DNA of 64,000 nucleotides from assembly GCA_964604305.1 (NCBI GenBank), contig CAZRYM010000001.1, forward strand, positions 39,571 to 103,570. The letters are read 5' to 3'. The position numbers and the translations under genes were made by a program. Each line of letters opens with the position of its first letter. Positions within the stretch are counted from its first letter, which is position 1. This document shows, piece by piece, positions 27,201 to 34,028 of the stretch. Below the pieces are notes generated by a model. The model was not told where the DNA came from. It searched no databases and was given only the letters and a program-made list of their open reading frames with translations. Origin of the DNA: JASUTC01 sp964604305 (GTDB lineage Bacteria > Thermotogota > Thermotogae > MWEM01).

Positions 27201-27371
27201 CCAAATGTGATTTTTAGAGCAATGGTTCCAATCATCGGCAGGCGGGTATAATAAATCTCCCACTGCAAATTTCCAATTTTCAAGTACTGTTCTTTTTTTT
27301 ATTGCCAATGCCTTTATTTCATCAATTCTCTGCTCGATTCGTGCTTTAAAAGCCTCTCTTTTTTCGTACAT
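24249..27371 (-). CDS. Alpha-mannosidase, glycoside hydrolase family 38
   Basis: 1040 residues, the usual length for bacterial GH38. The metal and catalytic motifs are present: GHAHIDYAWLWP near residue 270, WLPDVFGFPWILPQ with the Asp nucleophile, a TFGYGDGGGGPT loop, and the NEFHDILPGSSIPEVY segment. The long C-terminal beta-rich domains are intact. It removes alpha-linked mannose from glycans with a zinc ion at the active site; with no signal peptide it should act in the cytoplasm on imported oligosaccharides. ATG 27371 is chosen because AGGAGG (27383-27378) is 6 bases away, whereas the in-frame TTG at 27377 would touch it. Confidence 0.95.
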   Translation of the reverse strand: MYEKREAFKARIEQRIDEIKALAIKKRTVLENWKFAVGDLLYPPADDWNHCSKNHIWENTGEKPVWFETTLMIPEIDVDEDILLSIWFGGESLVFIDGKPYGELNPYHKEINLNLFSDNKNHTIAIQVVPHLLFGEKSTKRQLDHAHLIVIDKKIKKIANKLRLCLETAFYSKDKNLSESLFILLEKVLKNTMIPRDTEGYCTSLMDNPSIREYIQKKYLSEPLDYSFSNELQNEAYKRLVHAEQILDKGLKLLKGAFPTVGKISAVGHAHIDYAWLWPISETKRKIPRTFSNAISMCKRYDNFIFAQSSAQMYKDISENYPEMMKQIKELYKAGKWEPVGGAWVEHDCNIPSPESLVRQMYYGQKYYKKEFGSFAKVAWLPDVFGFPWILPQILKSAEMDYFFTTKLTWNEKNPLPHDTMIWRGIDGSEVIYRSFKNDQGYNARLNPETLMENWENYREKVQIPLSFITFGYGDGGGGPTDSMMEDYELLKDMPGLPQPEIMSASEHFRNTNEYKNQMEVWDDELYLEFHRGTYTTQARTKKLHKTAEDSLVLLEYLNTVLEDPKESLQKKIDALWEITLRNEFHDILPGSSIPEVYKDSERELSETCSITKAFQNRLIHAHALLQKDYLSVFNPSEYEQVTTFIMDEKEAWLLKGPDNETLRPHLTHDGHFLYHSGKKIQPFATLTFFKEKKVIPVAEIKDRSLNFENSFYKSHITRTGSIQIFDKAANRYLFKDSGNILRLYEDVPMFWDAWDSAYNHEEYERNLTASAINVIESNELRKVVEVTYIIKKTKILQRYIFEEHNKSIRIENEIDWHHRRMMLKVDFDTTMLCRKASFDLGAGYINRNTHKNTDYEKARFEVPGHRWVDLSERDFGVGILNDGKYGYSTNHGQVSLTLLRSPINPSVFADEGKHKFSYSIMSHRTSDILETIKSARNLNRPLIVFNGKNNTLENFQLNIQSDNLQLMCLKRNDEGSIVLRVCEVVGSRGKTNIKLKGLELQEVFTSNVLEEKKKKVELVEKDTFELTYEPFKFYTFLIK

Positions 27372-27394
27372 TCTCAACCTCCTGAAGCAATTCT

Positions 27395-28057
27395 CTACTT
27401 TTTGCAGTTGAAGACACAGGCGTTTTCCAATTCAAGTATAATTTCTACTTTTCTAAAACCGGCATGCTTCAATAATTCTGTCTGATGTTGTTTACTGAAA
27501 GGGATATCTATATGATAGTTGTACATATCCTTAATATCATACATCCTTTTTAATTCGTGGTACCGTTCCAGCCTATCTGTTTCTTCCAGGGTGCTAACAA
27601 CATAGTCAGCTTCGAGATAAGCACCCTCTTCTTTAAGCGTTTTAAAAATATTCTTATATAGCAACCCTTTTTCAGCATGATTCAGATGATGCAATGTCAT
27701 GGCAGACAGGCCATAATCGTAGGTATTATCGGGGAATTGGTAATCCAAGTATGAGCCTAAGATTAATGATAATTGATTCTTTTTATTTGAGTACTTTTTT
27801 CTTAACTGAGTTAACATTTCCTGGGAAAGATCTATGCCTGTAATTAATGCATTGGGTATTTTTTTAAAAATAGCCTTTAATTCCAGTCCTGTTCCACAAC
27901 CAAGATCCAAAATTTGTAAGGGCCTCATTGTGCTGTTAATAGGATCTGAAATAACTGTATATAACTTCTCAAATCCCGCAACATTCATTCTCATATGCTC
28001 ATCATAACCATTTACACGAGCTTTGAAGAATTCACCCATCTTTTCAGGTTTTGTCAT
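27395..28057 (-). CDS. Class I SAM-dependent methyltransferase
   Basis: 220 residues with the SAM-binding motif LDLGCGTGLELKAIF, the acidic ITGIDLSQEML, and SAMTLHHLNHAEKG typical of small-molecule methyltransferases. The N-terminus (EFFKARVNGYDEHM) is shared with uncharacterised members of this group. The substrate is unknown. ATG 28057 has GGGGGAG upstream. The terminator that follows groEL lies just upstream of this gene, so it needs its own promoter; the mannosidase gene starts 23 bases after its stop. Confidence 0.85.
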   Translation of the reverse strand: MTKPEKMGEFFKARVNGYDEHMRMNVAGFEKLYTVISDPINSTMRPLQILDLGCGTGLELKAIFKKIPNALITGIDLSQEMLTQLRKKYSNKKNQLSLILGSYLDYQFPDNTYDYGLSAMTLHHLNHAEKGLLYKNIFKTLKEEGAYLEADYVVSTLEETDRLERYHELKRMYDIKDMYNYHIDIPFSKQHQTELLKHAGFRKVEIILELENACVFNCKK

Positions 28058-28113
28058 TTGTACTCCCCCGATATAAAAGATGCGTTATTATATCATTTTT
28101 GAAAAAATCAAAT

Positions 28114-28143
28114 AAAAAAAGGCGGGTCTCCCCGCCTTTTTTT
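28114..28143 (-). terminator. Rho-independent terminator after groESL
   Basis: GGCGGG (28121-28126), a 4-base loop and CCCGCC (28131-28136), flanked by 7 A and 7 T. The symmetry would let it act in both directions, but only groEL reads toward it. Confidence 0.9.
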
Positions 28144-28158
28144 ATTTACTCCTATTGA

Positions 28159-29814
28159 TTACATCATTCCGGGCATTCCGCCCATTCCGCCGCCCATTCC
28201 GCCGCCGGGCATACCACCATTGTCATTTTCTTCTTTCTTGTCAACTATAAGTACTTCTGTGGTAAGCAACATTGCGGTTATGGATGCTGCGTTTTGTAAT
28301 GCGCTTCTTGTAACCTTTGTAGGATCAATGATACCTGCATCCACAAGGTTTCTGTATTGATTTTTCATTGCATCGTAACCAAATTCCACATCATCATTGC
28401 TGTTGATCTTTTCTATGATGATAGATCCGTCTACACCTGCGTTTAATGCGATTTGTCTGAGAGGTGCTTCCAAAGCCCTAGCCACAATTAAAGCGCCGAT
28501 TTTTTCTTCCGGAATGGAAAGAGTTTCAGCAAGTGCTTCAACAGCTTTTTTCGCCCTTAACAACGTAACACCGCCACCAGGAACGATTCCCTCTTCAACA
28601 GCCGCTCTTGTTGCACTGAGTGCATCTTCTATTCTGTGTTTTTTCTCTTTCAGTTCTGTTTCTGTGGCTGCTCCAACCTTTATTACAGCAACACCACCTG
28701 AGAGTTTAGCCATTCTTTCCTGAAGAGTTTCTTTTTCGTAATCAGAGCTTGTATTCTCAATCTGTTTTTTGATCTGATTGATTCTTTCTTTAATCTCTTC
28801 AACTTTACCATGACCGTCCACGATAATGGTGTCATCTTTCTTGATTCTGATTACATTTGCTTGTCCCAGATCATCAAGTGTTGCATTTTCAAGAGTTAGT
28901 CCAATCTCTTCGCTGATAACCGTTCCACCGGTAAGGATGGCGATATCTTGAAGCATTGCCTTTCTTCTGTCACCGAATCCAGGTGCTTTAACGGCACAGG
29001 AATCAAGTGTTCCCTTCAGTTTGTTTAATACGAGTGTGGTAAGCCCTTCTCCTTCAATATCTTCAGCGATGATGAGCAAGGGTTTTCCCGATTGTGCAAC
29101 TTTTTCAAGAAGAGGTACGATAGGCTTGATAGCGGTCACCTTTTTATCCGTGATAAGGATAAGGGGTTCCTTGAGAACAACTTCCATCTTTTCAGTATCT
29201 GTTACAAAATAAGGAGAAATGTATCCTCTGTCAAACTGCATTCCTTCTGCAAAATCGACAAATGTATCCATTGTTTTTGAATCTTCAACTGTTATGACTC
29301 CATCTTCTCCAACTTTATCCATTGCTTCTGCGATATAGGAGCCAACTTCATCATCGTTATTGGCACTAATGGTTGCAACATGTGCAATGTCGTCTTTGCT
29401 TTCGATTTTTTTGCTGGCACCTTTAATACTTTCTACAGCAGCATCTACTCCGGCTTTTATTCCTCTTTTCATGATCATCGGGTTGGTTCCGGCAGCAATA
29501 TTCTTCATACCTTCTTTGGCAATAGAACTTGCAAGTACTGTAGCAGTTGTTGTTCCGTCTCCTGCAACATCGTTGGTTTTTGATGCTACTTCTTTTAAAA
29601 GTTGTGCTCCAAGGTTTTCGAATTTATCCTCGAGTTCTATTTCTTTCGCTATTGATACACCGTCATTTGTTACTGTAGGGCTACCCCAGCTCTTTTCCAA
29701 TACAACATTCCTGCCTCTGGGCCCAAGTGTTACTCTTACGGCATCAGCAAGCTGATTCATGCCTGCTTGTAATTTTCTTCTTGCTTCTTCATTAAATTTC
29801 ATTTCCTTTGCCAT
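28159..29814 (-). CDS. groEL: Chaperonin GroEL (60 kDa)
   Basis: 551 residues; forms the double-ring chamber that refolds proteins with GroES and ATP. It shows the full family signature: RRKLQAGMNQLADAV, TLGPRGRNVVLEKSWGSP, NDGVSIAKEIELED, DVAGDGTTTATVLA and the late AAVEEGIVPGGGVTLLRA. The C-terminal tail is a GGM-rich repeat (GGMPGGGMGGGMGG), as in chaperonins that line the cavity with this sequence. It follows groES after 33 bases with AGGAGGG upstream, and a strong terminator follows. Confidence 0.98.
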   Translation of the reverse strand: MAKEMKFNEEARRKLQAGMNQLADAVRVTLGPRGRNVVLEKSWGSPTVTNDGVSIAKEIELEDKFENLGAQLLKEVASKTNDVAGDGTTTATVLASSIAKEGMKNIAAGTNPMIMKRGIKAGVDAAVESIKGASKKIESKDDIAHVATISANNDDEVGSYIAEAMDKVGEDGVITVEDSKTMDTFVDFAEGMQFDRGYISPYFVTDTEKMEVVLKEPLILITDKKVTAIKPIVPLLEKVAQSGKPLLIIAEDIEGEGLTTLVLNKLKGTLDSCAVKAPGFGDRRKAMLQDIAILTGGTVISEEIGLTLENATLDDLGQANVIRIKKDDTIIVDGHGKVEEIKERINQIKKQIENTSSDYEKETLQERMAKLSGGVAVIKVGAATETELKEKKHRIEDALSATRAAVEEGIVPGGGVTLLRAKKAVEALAETLSIPEEKIGALIVARALEAPLRQIALNAGVDGSIIIEKINSNDDVEFGYDAMKNQYRNLVDAGIIDPTKVTRSALQNAASITAMLLTTEVLIVDKKEENDNGGMPGGGMGGGMGGMPGMM

Positions 29815-29847
29815 TAATATTCCCTCCTTTTATTCTCTTATCGACTC

Positions 29848-30114
29848 TTAACCTTCAATAAGGCCAAGTATATCGCCAGAATCGATTAAAATGTAATCTT
29901 CACCATCGATCTTAATTTCTGTTCCGGCATATTTGGAGAAGATCACTCTGTCGCCAACGTTCAAATCGAAATCTTCAAGTTTTCCTATGGCGATTACTTC
30001 TGCCCTTTGTGGCTTCTCTTTGCTTGTATCGGGAAGAACGAGTCCTCCTTCTGTTCTCTTTTCTTCAGTAATAGGCTTTATTAATACTCTGTCACCTAAA
30101 GGTTTAATTCTCAT
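29848..30114 (-). CDS. groES: Co-chaperonin GroES (10 kDa)
   Basis: 88 residues, the heptameric lid of GroEL. Conserved features include IKPLGDRVLIKP, the mobile loop TEEKRTEGGLVLPDT, NVGDRVIFSKYAGTEIK and the C-terminal YILIDSGDILGLIEG. AAGGAGGTGTCACG precedes ATG 30114. First gene of the heat-shock operon under a CIRCE element. Confidence 0.98.
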   Translation of the reverse strand: MRIKPLGDRVLIKPITEEKRTEGGLVLPDTSKEKPQRAEVIAIGKLEDFDLNVGDRVIFSKYAGTEIKIDGEDYILIDSGDILGLIEG

Positions 30115-30133
30115 CGTGACACCTCCTTGAATT

Positions 30134-30160
30134 TTAGCACTCTCGTGCCTTAAGTGCTAA
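30134..30160 (-). promoter_or_regulatory. CIRCE operator (HrcA site) of groESL
   Basis: TTAGCACTC, 9 bases, AAGTGCTAA. This matches the consensus TTAGCACTC-N9-GAGTGCTAA with one mismatch in the second arm. It covers the predicted transcription start and lies between the promoter and groES. HrcA would repress here and release on heat stress; no hrcA gene is in the window. Confidence 0.92.
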
Positions 30161-30164
30161 ATGT

Positions 30165-30193
30165 ATGATACTAAAATTTCAGGATATTATCAA
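30165..30193 (-). promoter_or_regulatory. Sigma-70-type promoter of groESL
   Basis: Minus-strand TTGATA (30193-30188), 17-base spacer, TATCAT (30170-30165). Each box has one mismatch. The predicted start falls inside the CIRCE operator. Confidence 0.75.
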
Positions 30194-30265
30194 ATCCATC
30201 ATTAGACGATATTAGGCATATTATGGATCTTAAATCATATTAGATTAGTTTTTCTCATCTTTACT

Positions 30266-30718
30266 TCAATTTTCTTCGTCTATATCGAATATACTACCCA
30301 TATCGTTAGTTTCATATTTGATAAGCATGTCTTTATGCNNNNNNNNNNNNNNNNNNNNNNNNNNNNNNNNNNNNNNNNNNNNNNNNNNNNNNNNNNNNNN
30401 NNNNNNNNNNNNNNNNNNNNNNNNNNNNNNNNNNNNNNCAGCTAATCTGATTGAAGTAGACAGTCCCTCTTTATAAAACTGATTTACCACTAAATGCCAA
30501 TCTTTTGAAAGTTTAGTTCCAAAAAAGTCCAACAGTTTTGGTTTTGTTATAATAACTTTGTTTATGATTATTGAGTCATCATGACTCAAATCGTTTAATA
30601 AATCCAAAATGTGTTCTGAAAGCATCTTTTCGCCATATATAGAAAGTAATTTTTCACCTTTAAACCTACTTGATTCTCCAGCAGCCAAAACACAGACCGT
30701 ATAATTCACTTTAACCAC
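30266..30718 (-). CDS. MocA/MobA-like nucleotidyltransferase, interrupted by an assembly gap
   Basis: The N-terminal ~93 residues start with VCVLAAGESSRFKGEKLL, the nucleotide-binding signature (LAAGxSxR-x-G-x-KL) of MobA/MocA-type enzymes, which add CMP or GMP to molybdopterin. The C-terminal 24 residues after the gap end in SIFDIDEEN, like the family's closing DIDTPED. About 75-80 residues of a normal ~195-residue protein would have to lie in the gap, which is a fixed 100-N placeholder, so frame continuity is not proven. A MocA role would fit the molybdenum-hydroxylase FAD subunit at 22832-23656. Other sugar- or nucleotide-transferases of this fold remain possible. Confidence 0.65.
   Translation of the reverse strand: MVKVNYTVCVLAAGESSRFKGEKLLSIYGEKMLSEHILDLLNDLSHDDSIIINKVIITKPKLLDFFGTKLSKDWHLVVNQFYKEGLSTSIRLAXXXXXXXXXXXXXXXXXXXXXXXXXXXXXXXXXXHKDMLIKYETNDMGSIFDIDEEN
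30339..30438. other. Assembly gap (100 N)
   Basis: Exactly 100 N, a conventional placeholder for a gap of unknown size. It interrupts the MocA-like gene. The bases on its two sides do not repeat each other. Confidence 0.98.
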
Positions 30719-30801
30719 CGACTTATATTTATGTAATATTTTTAACTATTATTGCGTCAATTCGTATGATAACACAAAACCAACATTAGGAGTTGATTAA
30801 A

Positions 30802-31236
30802 TTGCCAAAGGCAAAATTTTCAGTACATGCAGAAAGAGAAAATCCGACGAAAGCCAAAATCACAGCTGGCAAATTTACGATGATTGTAGATGAACCAGAA
30901 AAACTGGGTGGAACCAATGATGGAGCAAACCCAGTCGAATACGTACTTGCAGCCCTTGCAGGTTGTTTGAATGTAGTCTGCAATATGGTAGCGAAGGAAA
31001 TGGACTTTGAGATTAAATCCCTTTCGTTTGACATTGAAGGAGAATTGGATCCAACAGTGTTCATGGGAAAAACAAAAGGTGTAAGAGCCGGTTATCAGGA
31101 AATCACAGTAAACACGCATGTTGAATCAGATGCCGACGAACAGACCCTTAGCAAGTGGTTGGAAGTAGTAGAAAGCAGATGCCCGGTAAGCGATAACCTG
31201 GCCCACGTAACGCCTGTAAAAATAAGAATCAATTAG
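30802..31236 (+). CDS. OsmC family peroxiredoxin-like protein
   Basis: 144 residues of the OsmC/Ohr fold. It carries the first active-site Cys in the helix YVLAALAGCLNVVC and the second in ESRCPVSDNL, the two positions that reduce organic hydroperoxides in characterised members. Several OsmC-like proteins of anaerobes have no tested substrate. AGGAG at 30788-30792 is 9 bases before TTG 30802 and would abut TTG 30793, so 30802 is used. Single gene with its own terminator. Confidence 0.9.
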   Translation: MPKAKFSVHAERENPTKAKITAGKFTMIVDEPEKLGGTNDGANPVEYVLAALAGCLNVVCNMVAKEMDFEIKSLSFDIEGELDPTVFMGKTKGVRAGYQEITVNTHVESDADEQTLSKWLEVVESRCPVSDNLAHVTPVKIRIN

Positions 31237-31257
31237 AAACCTTTTTTAAATAATCTT

Positions 31258-31285
31258 AAAGCCCTCACATTTGTGAGGGCTTTTT
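31258..31285 (+). terminator. Rho-independent terminator after the OsmC gene
   Basis: GCCCTCAC (31261-31268), loop ATTT, GTGAGGGC (31273-31280), then five T. Eight perfect GC-rich pairs extended by A/T pairs. Confidence 0.9.
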
Positions 31286-31322
31286 GTGTTATCATTGGAT
31301 GTTTTTGAAAAAGGAGGTCAAG

Positions 31323-32219
31323 ATGCTGAACCTTCCCTTGCAGGGGCATTATTGTTCCATGTATCAGTCAGGAGAATTGAAAGATATCTATAGGCAGCTA
31401 AAAGAAAATTTCACAAGATGCAGACTATGCCCAAGAAATTGCGAAGTCGATCGTAGAGATGGGACGGGTGTTTGCCATCAAACTGATAAACCAAGACTAA
31501 CAAACGCTGTTGTTCACACAGGCGAGGAACCTCCTTTAACAAAAGGAAGTGGGGCGGGAGCGGTGTTTTTTTCAGGTTGCTCCATGAAATGTTGTTATTG
31601 TCAAAATTTTGCCTTTAGCCAAAAGAATAATGGTAAGACTTACTCTTCAGAAGAACTTGGCGAAGTTTTTTTGGATTTGCAGAAAAAGGGTTGTAGCAAT
31701 CTGGATCTTGTCACCCCTTCTCCTCATTTGGTGAGCATTGTCGAAGCACTTCTGTATGCAGTTCCAAAAGGGTTGACGATCCCCATCTGTTACAATACCA
31801 GCAGTTATGAAAATGTCCCCATTCTAAAATTATTGGAAGGGATTGTTGATGTTTACCTGGCTGATATACGATATACGGATGATGGAATTGGTTTAAAATA
31901 TTCCGGAGTAACCGATTATTGGACTCAAGCACAAAGGGCCATCAGAGAAATGTATAGACAGAAGGGACCTAAAGGCTTGATCATAAGGCACCTGGTACTT
32001 CCCAACAATCTTTCCGGTACTGATCCGGCTATGGCTTTCATATCTGAAGAGCTTTCCCCTTCTGTGAATGTATCGCTTATGTCTCAATATTTCCCAGTAT
32101 ATCGTGCTTATGAGTTTGATGAGATTAACCGTAAGGTCTCTCGAGATGAGTATTCCAAAGCTCTTGAAGCCATGGAACAACACGGTATCTTTAATGGTTG
32201 GACTCAAGAGTTTGTTTAA
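31323..32219 (+). CDS. PflX-type radical SAM protein
   Basis: 298 residues. The radical SAM cluster motif is GCSMKCCYC (Cys-x3-Cys-x2-Cys), preceded by a second cysteine cluster CRLCPRNCEV...GVC. This is the arrangement of the PflX/COG1313 group, homologues of pyruvate formate-lyase activating enzyme. They use SAM and a [4Fe-4S] cluster to make a 5'-deoxyadenosyl radical; the protein or substrate they act on is not known. No glycyl-radical enzyme lies nearby. AAGGAGGTC just before ATG 31323 fixes the start, downstream of the OsmC terminator. Confidence 0.9.
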   Translation: MLNLPLQGHYCSMYQSGELKDIYRQLKENFTRCRLCPRNCEVDRRDGTGVCHQTDKPRLTNAVVHTGEEPPLTKGSGAGAVFFSGCSMKCCYCQNFAFSQKNNGKTYSSEELGEVFLDLQKKGCSNLDLVTPSPHLVSIVEALLYAVPKGLTIPICYNTSSYENVPILKLLEGIVDVYLADIRYTDDGIGLKYSGVTDYWTQAQRAIREMYRQKGPKGLIIRHLVLPNNLSGTDPAMAFISEELSPSVNVSLMSQYFPVYRAYEFDEINRKVSRDEYSKALEAMEQHGIFNGWTQEFV

Positions 32220-32220
32220 A

Positions 32221-32248
32221 TTGAGAATAAGCAAAATGATGTTATAAT
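32221..32248 (+). promoter_or_regulatory. Promoter of the response regulator-Trk operon
   Basis: TTGAGA (32221-32226), 16-base spacer, consensus TATAAT (32243-32248), 33 bases upstream of the response-regulator ATG. The -35 box begins right after the stop of the radical SAM gene. Confidence 0.65.
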
Positions 32249-32281
32249 AAATCCGAATTTTGTTTTTTTAGGAGTTGAAAT

Positions 32282-32953
32282 ATGCCGGAATTTTTAATCG
32301 TTGATGATGAAACCCAAATACGCAACATGATCAAAAAGGCTTTAGATGAAGTGGAGTATCAATCAGATTCGGTAGCAAACGGTGAAGAGGCCCTTAAAGC
32401 GTTATTCGAAAAACATTATGATGGGGTGTTTACTGATTTAAAAATGCCGGGAATGGATGGTTTCAAGCTTCTTGATGCCATGAATGAAGAATCCATGAAT
32501 ATCCCGACGGTTGTTGTGTCGGCTTATACCGAAGCGGATAAGATTATTAGCTGTTTTCAGAAAGGGATCATGGATTTTATCACCAAACCTTTTACTCCGG
32601 AAGAGATTAAGAATACCGCAAAAGAAATGCTGAAGCTGAGAATCGATATTAAAGAAACTGCTCAATACGTAAAGGGCCTGATTCAGCAAAACGCATTTAG
32701 CGGGGCAGAGAAATACCTTTCATCTCTTTTTGCTTCCTACCCATCTTCACCAATACCCCATTATCTTATGGCTTTAAAACACTTGAAAGAAGGTAACAAA
32801 TCCAAAGCGTTGAGACATTTACGGGCCTCAATAGCTCTGGATGATGGATACGAACCGGCAAAAAAACAACTTGAGGATGTTATTTCTGCTATTGAAAACG
32901 AAGAAAAGATAATGAAACAAAAGGAAACTCAAAATGGCGAAAAAGAAGAATAA
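32282..32953 (+). CDS. Response regulator with receiver domain and TPR-like C-terminus
   Basis: 223 residues. The receiver domain (1-120) has the acidic pair D8/D9, the phosphorylated D52 in FTDLKMPG, S80 and K102 in ITKPF. There is no DNA-binding or enzymatic output domain. The remainder (about 130-205) looks like two TPR-type helical pairs (AEKYLSSLFASYPSSPIPHYLMAL, GNKSKALRHLRASIALDDGY), suggesting output by protein-protein contact. It overlaps the first trkA gene by 20 bases, so it may tie a signalling input to potassium uptake. No histidine kinase is in the window. Confidence 0.9.
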   Translation: MPEFLIVDDETQIRNMIKKALDEVEYQSDSVANGEEALKALFEKHYDGVFTDLKMPGMDGFKLLDAMNEESMNIPTVVVSAYTEADKIISCFQKGIMDFITKPFTPEEIKNTAKEMLKLRIDIKETAQYVKGLIQQNAFSGAEKYLSSLFASYPSSPIPHYLMALKHLKEGNKSKALRHLRASIALDDGYEPAKKQLEDVISAIENEEKIMKQKETQNGEKEE

Positions 32954-33365
32954 TCTCTATATCATTGTTGTCGGATGCGGCAGGCTCGGGTCCAAGATAG
33001 CCGGAAATCTTTCCAATTTAGGACATAGCGTAGTGGTTGTTGACAAACACGAAACCAGTTTTGAGCATTTAACCCAGGAATTTACCGGATTCAGCATCGT
33101 GGGAAACGCCACAGAAATCGAATCATTAAAGAAGGCAAAGATTGACAAGGCAGATATGGTTCTTGCCTTTACCAACAACGACAACATTAACTATATGGTT
33201 TCTCAGGTGGCGAAAGAGGTTTATAATATTCCCAACGTGGTAGCGAGGATTTATAATCCCGATAACGTCCCCCTTTTCAAACAGATCAATGTAAAGGTGA
33301 TTATCCCAATGTTACTGGCGGAAAGTGTTTTCCAAAAAACTTTTGAAGATATTATTGGAGAATAG
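32934..33365 (+). CDS. trkA: TrkA-type potassium uptake regulator, single NAD-binding (RCK-N) domain
   Basis: 143 residues holding only one RCK-N domain. It has the intact Rossmann motif VVGCGRLGSKIA and the acidic end of strand 2 (VVVDKHE), followed by VGNATEIESLKKA. RCK proteins bind NAD(H) or ATP and gate Trk channels. Thermotoga also splits TrkA into two small adjacent genes before trkH. ATG 32934 has AAGGA upstream and lies within the end of the response-regulator gene; its stop overlaps the next gene's region. Confidence 0.9.
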   Translation: MAKKKNNLYIIVVGCGRLGSKIAGNLSNLGHSVVVVDKHETSFEHLTQEFTGFSIVGNATEIESLKKAKIDKADMVLAFTNNDNINYMVSQVAKEVYNIPNVVARIYNPDNVPLFKQINVKVIIPMLLAESVFQKTFEDIIGE

Positions 33366-33367
33366 TG

Positions 33368-34027
33368 ATGAAAATAATATTAGCCGGTGGTAGAAGAATT
33401 ACCTATAATCTTGCGAAATTACTCATTTCAAAAGGCTCCAATGTCGTGGTCATTAATAAAGACAAACAGTTTTGCGACGAAATGGCAAGAGACATCAAAG
33501 CGCTTATCATTCATGGAGATGCCAGCAGGATTGAGATTTTGCAAAGGGCTGAAATTTTTGAAAATGATATCATTCTCGCCTTAACACCTCAAGATGAAGA
33601 TAATCTGATTATCTCTCAGCTGTGTAAAAGGGTCTTAAAAGTCTTGAGTGTTTATACATTGGTTAACGATCCGGAAAACGTAGAAGTTTTCAACCGATTG
33701 GGAATCGAGAATGTGATTAGTATGACAGAGATGCTCTCCAGTTTAATTGAACAACGTGTTTCCTCAAAATTAACAAATATTATGTCTTTTGAAAAGGGCA
33801 AGGGACTTGTTCTCCAGCTCACCATTGAAGAAGAATTTCCTGCAAACGGGATCATGTTAAAAGACCTTGGTTTGCCTAAGGGTTCTATTATCGGAGCCAT
33901 CACCCGAGACGAGGAGCTGATTGTTCCTCATGGTGAAACGGTATTAAAACCGGGCGACAGATTGGCAATCATGTGCAAGCCATCAGTACAGACACAGACG
34001 GTTAAGATTCTCGCCGGGAAAGATTAG
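33368..34027 (+). CDS. trkA: TrkA-type potassium uptake regulator with RCK-N and RCK-C domains
   Basis: 219 residues: RCK-N domain, then an RCK-C domain (about 138-215; GLVLQLTIEEEFPANG ... LKPGDRLAIMC). The glycine motif is altered to ILAGGRRITYNLA, lacking the third Gly of GxGxxG present in the partner protein, so nucleotide binding by this half may be changed or lost. ATG 33368 (GGAG upstream) is preferred to GTG 33365, which overlaps the preceding stop. trkH starts one base after its stop, a tight operon. Confidence 0.9.
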   Translation: MKIILAGGRRITYNLAKLLISKGSNVVVINKDKQFCDEMARDIKALIIHGDASRIEILQRAEIFENDIILALTPQDEDNLIISQLCKRVLKVLSVYTLVNDPENVEVFNRLGIENVISMTEMLSSLIEQRVSSKLTNIMSFEKGKGLVLQLTIEEEFPANGIMLKDLGLPKGSIIGAITRDEELIVPHGETVLKPGDRLAIMCKPSVQTQTVKILAGKD

Positions 34028-34028
34028 T

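Noticed and set aside
29360..29755. Long open frame opposite groEL (plus strand)
   Set aside because: Mirror of a highly conserved coding sequence with no ribosome site or recognisable protein; groEL explains the region fully.
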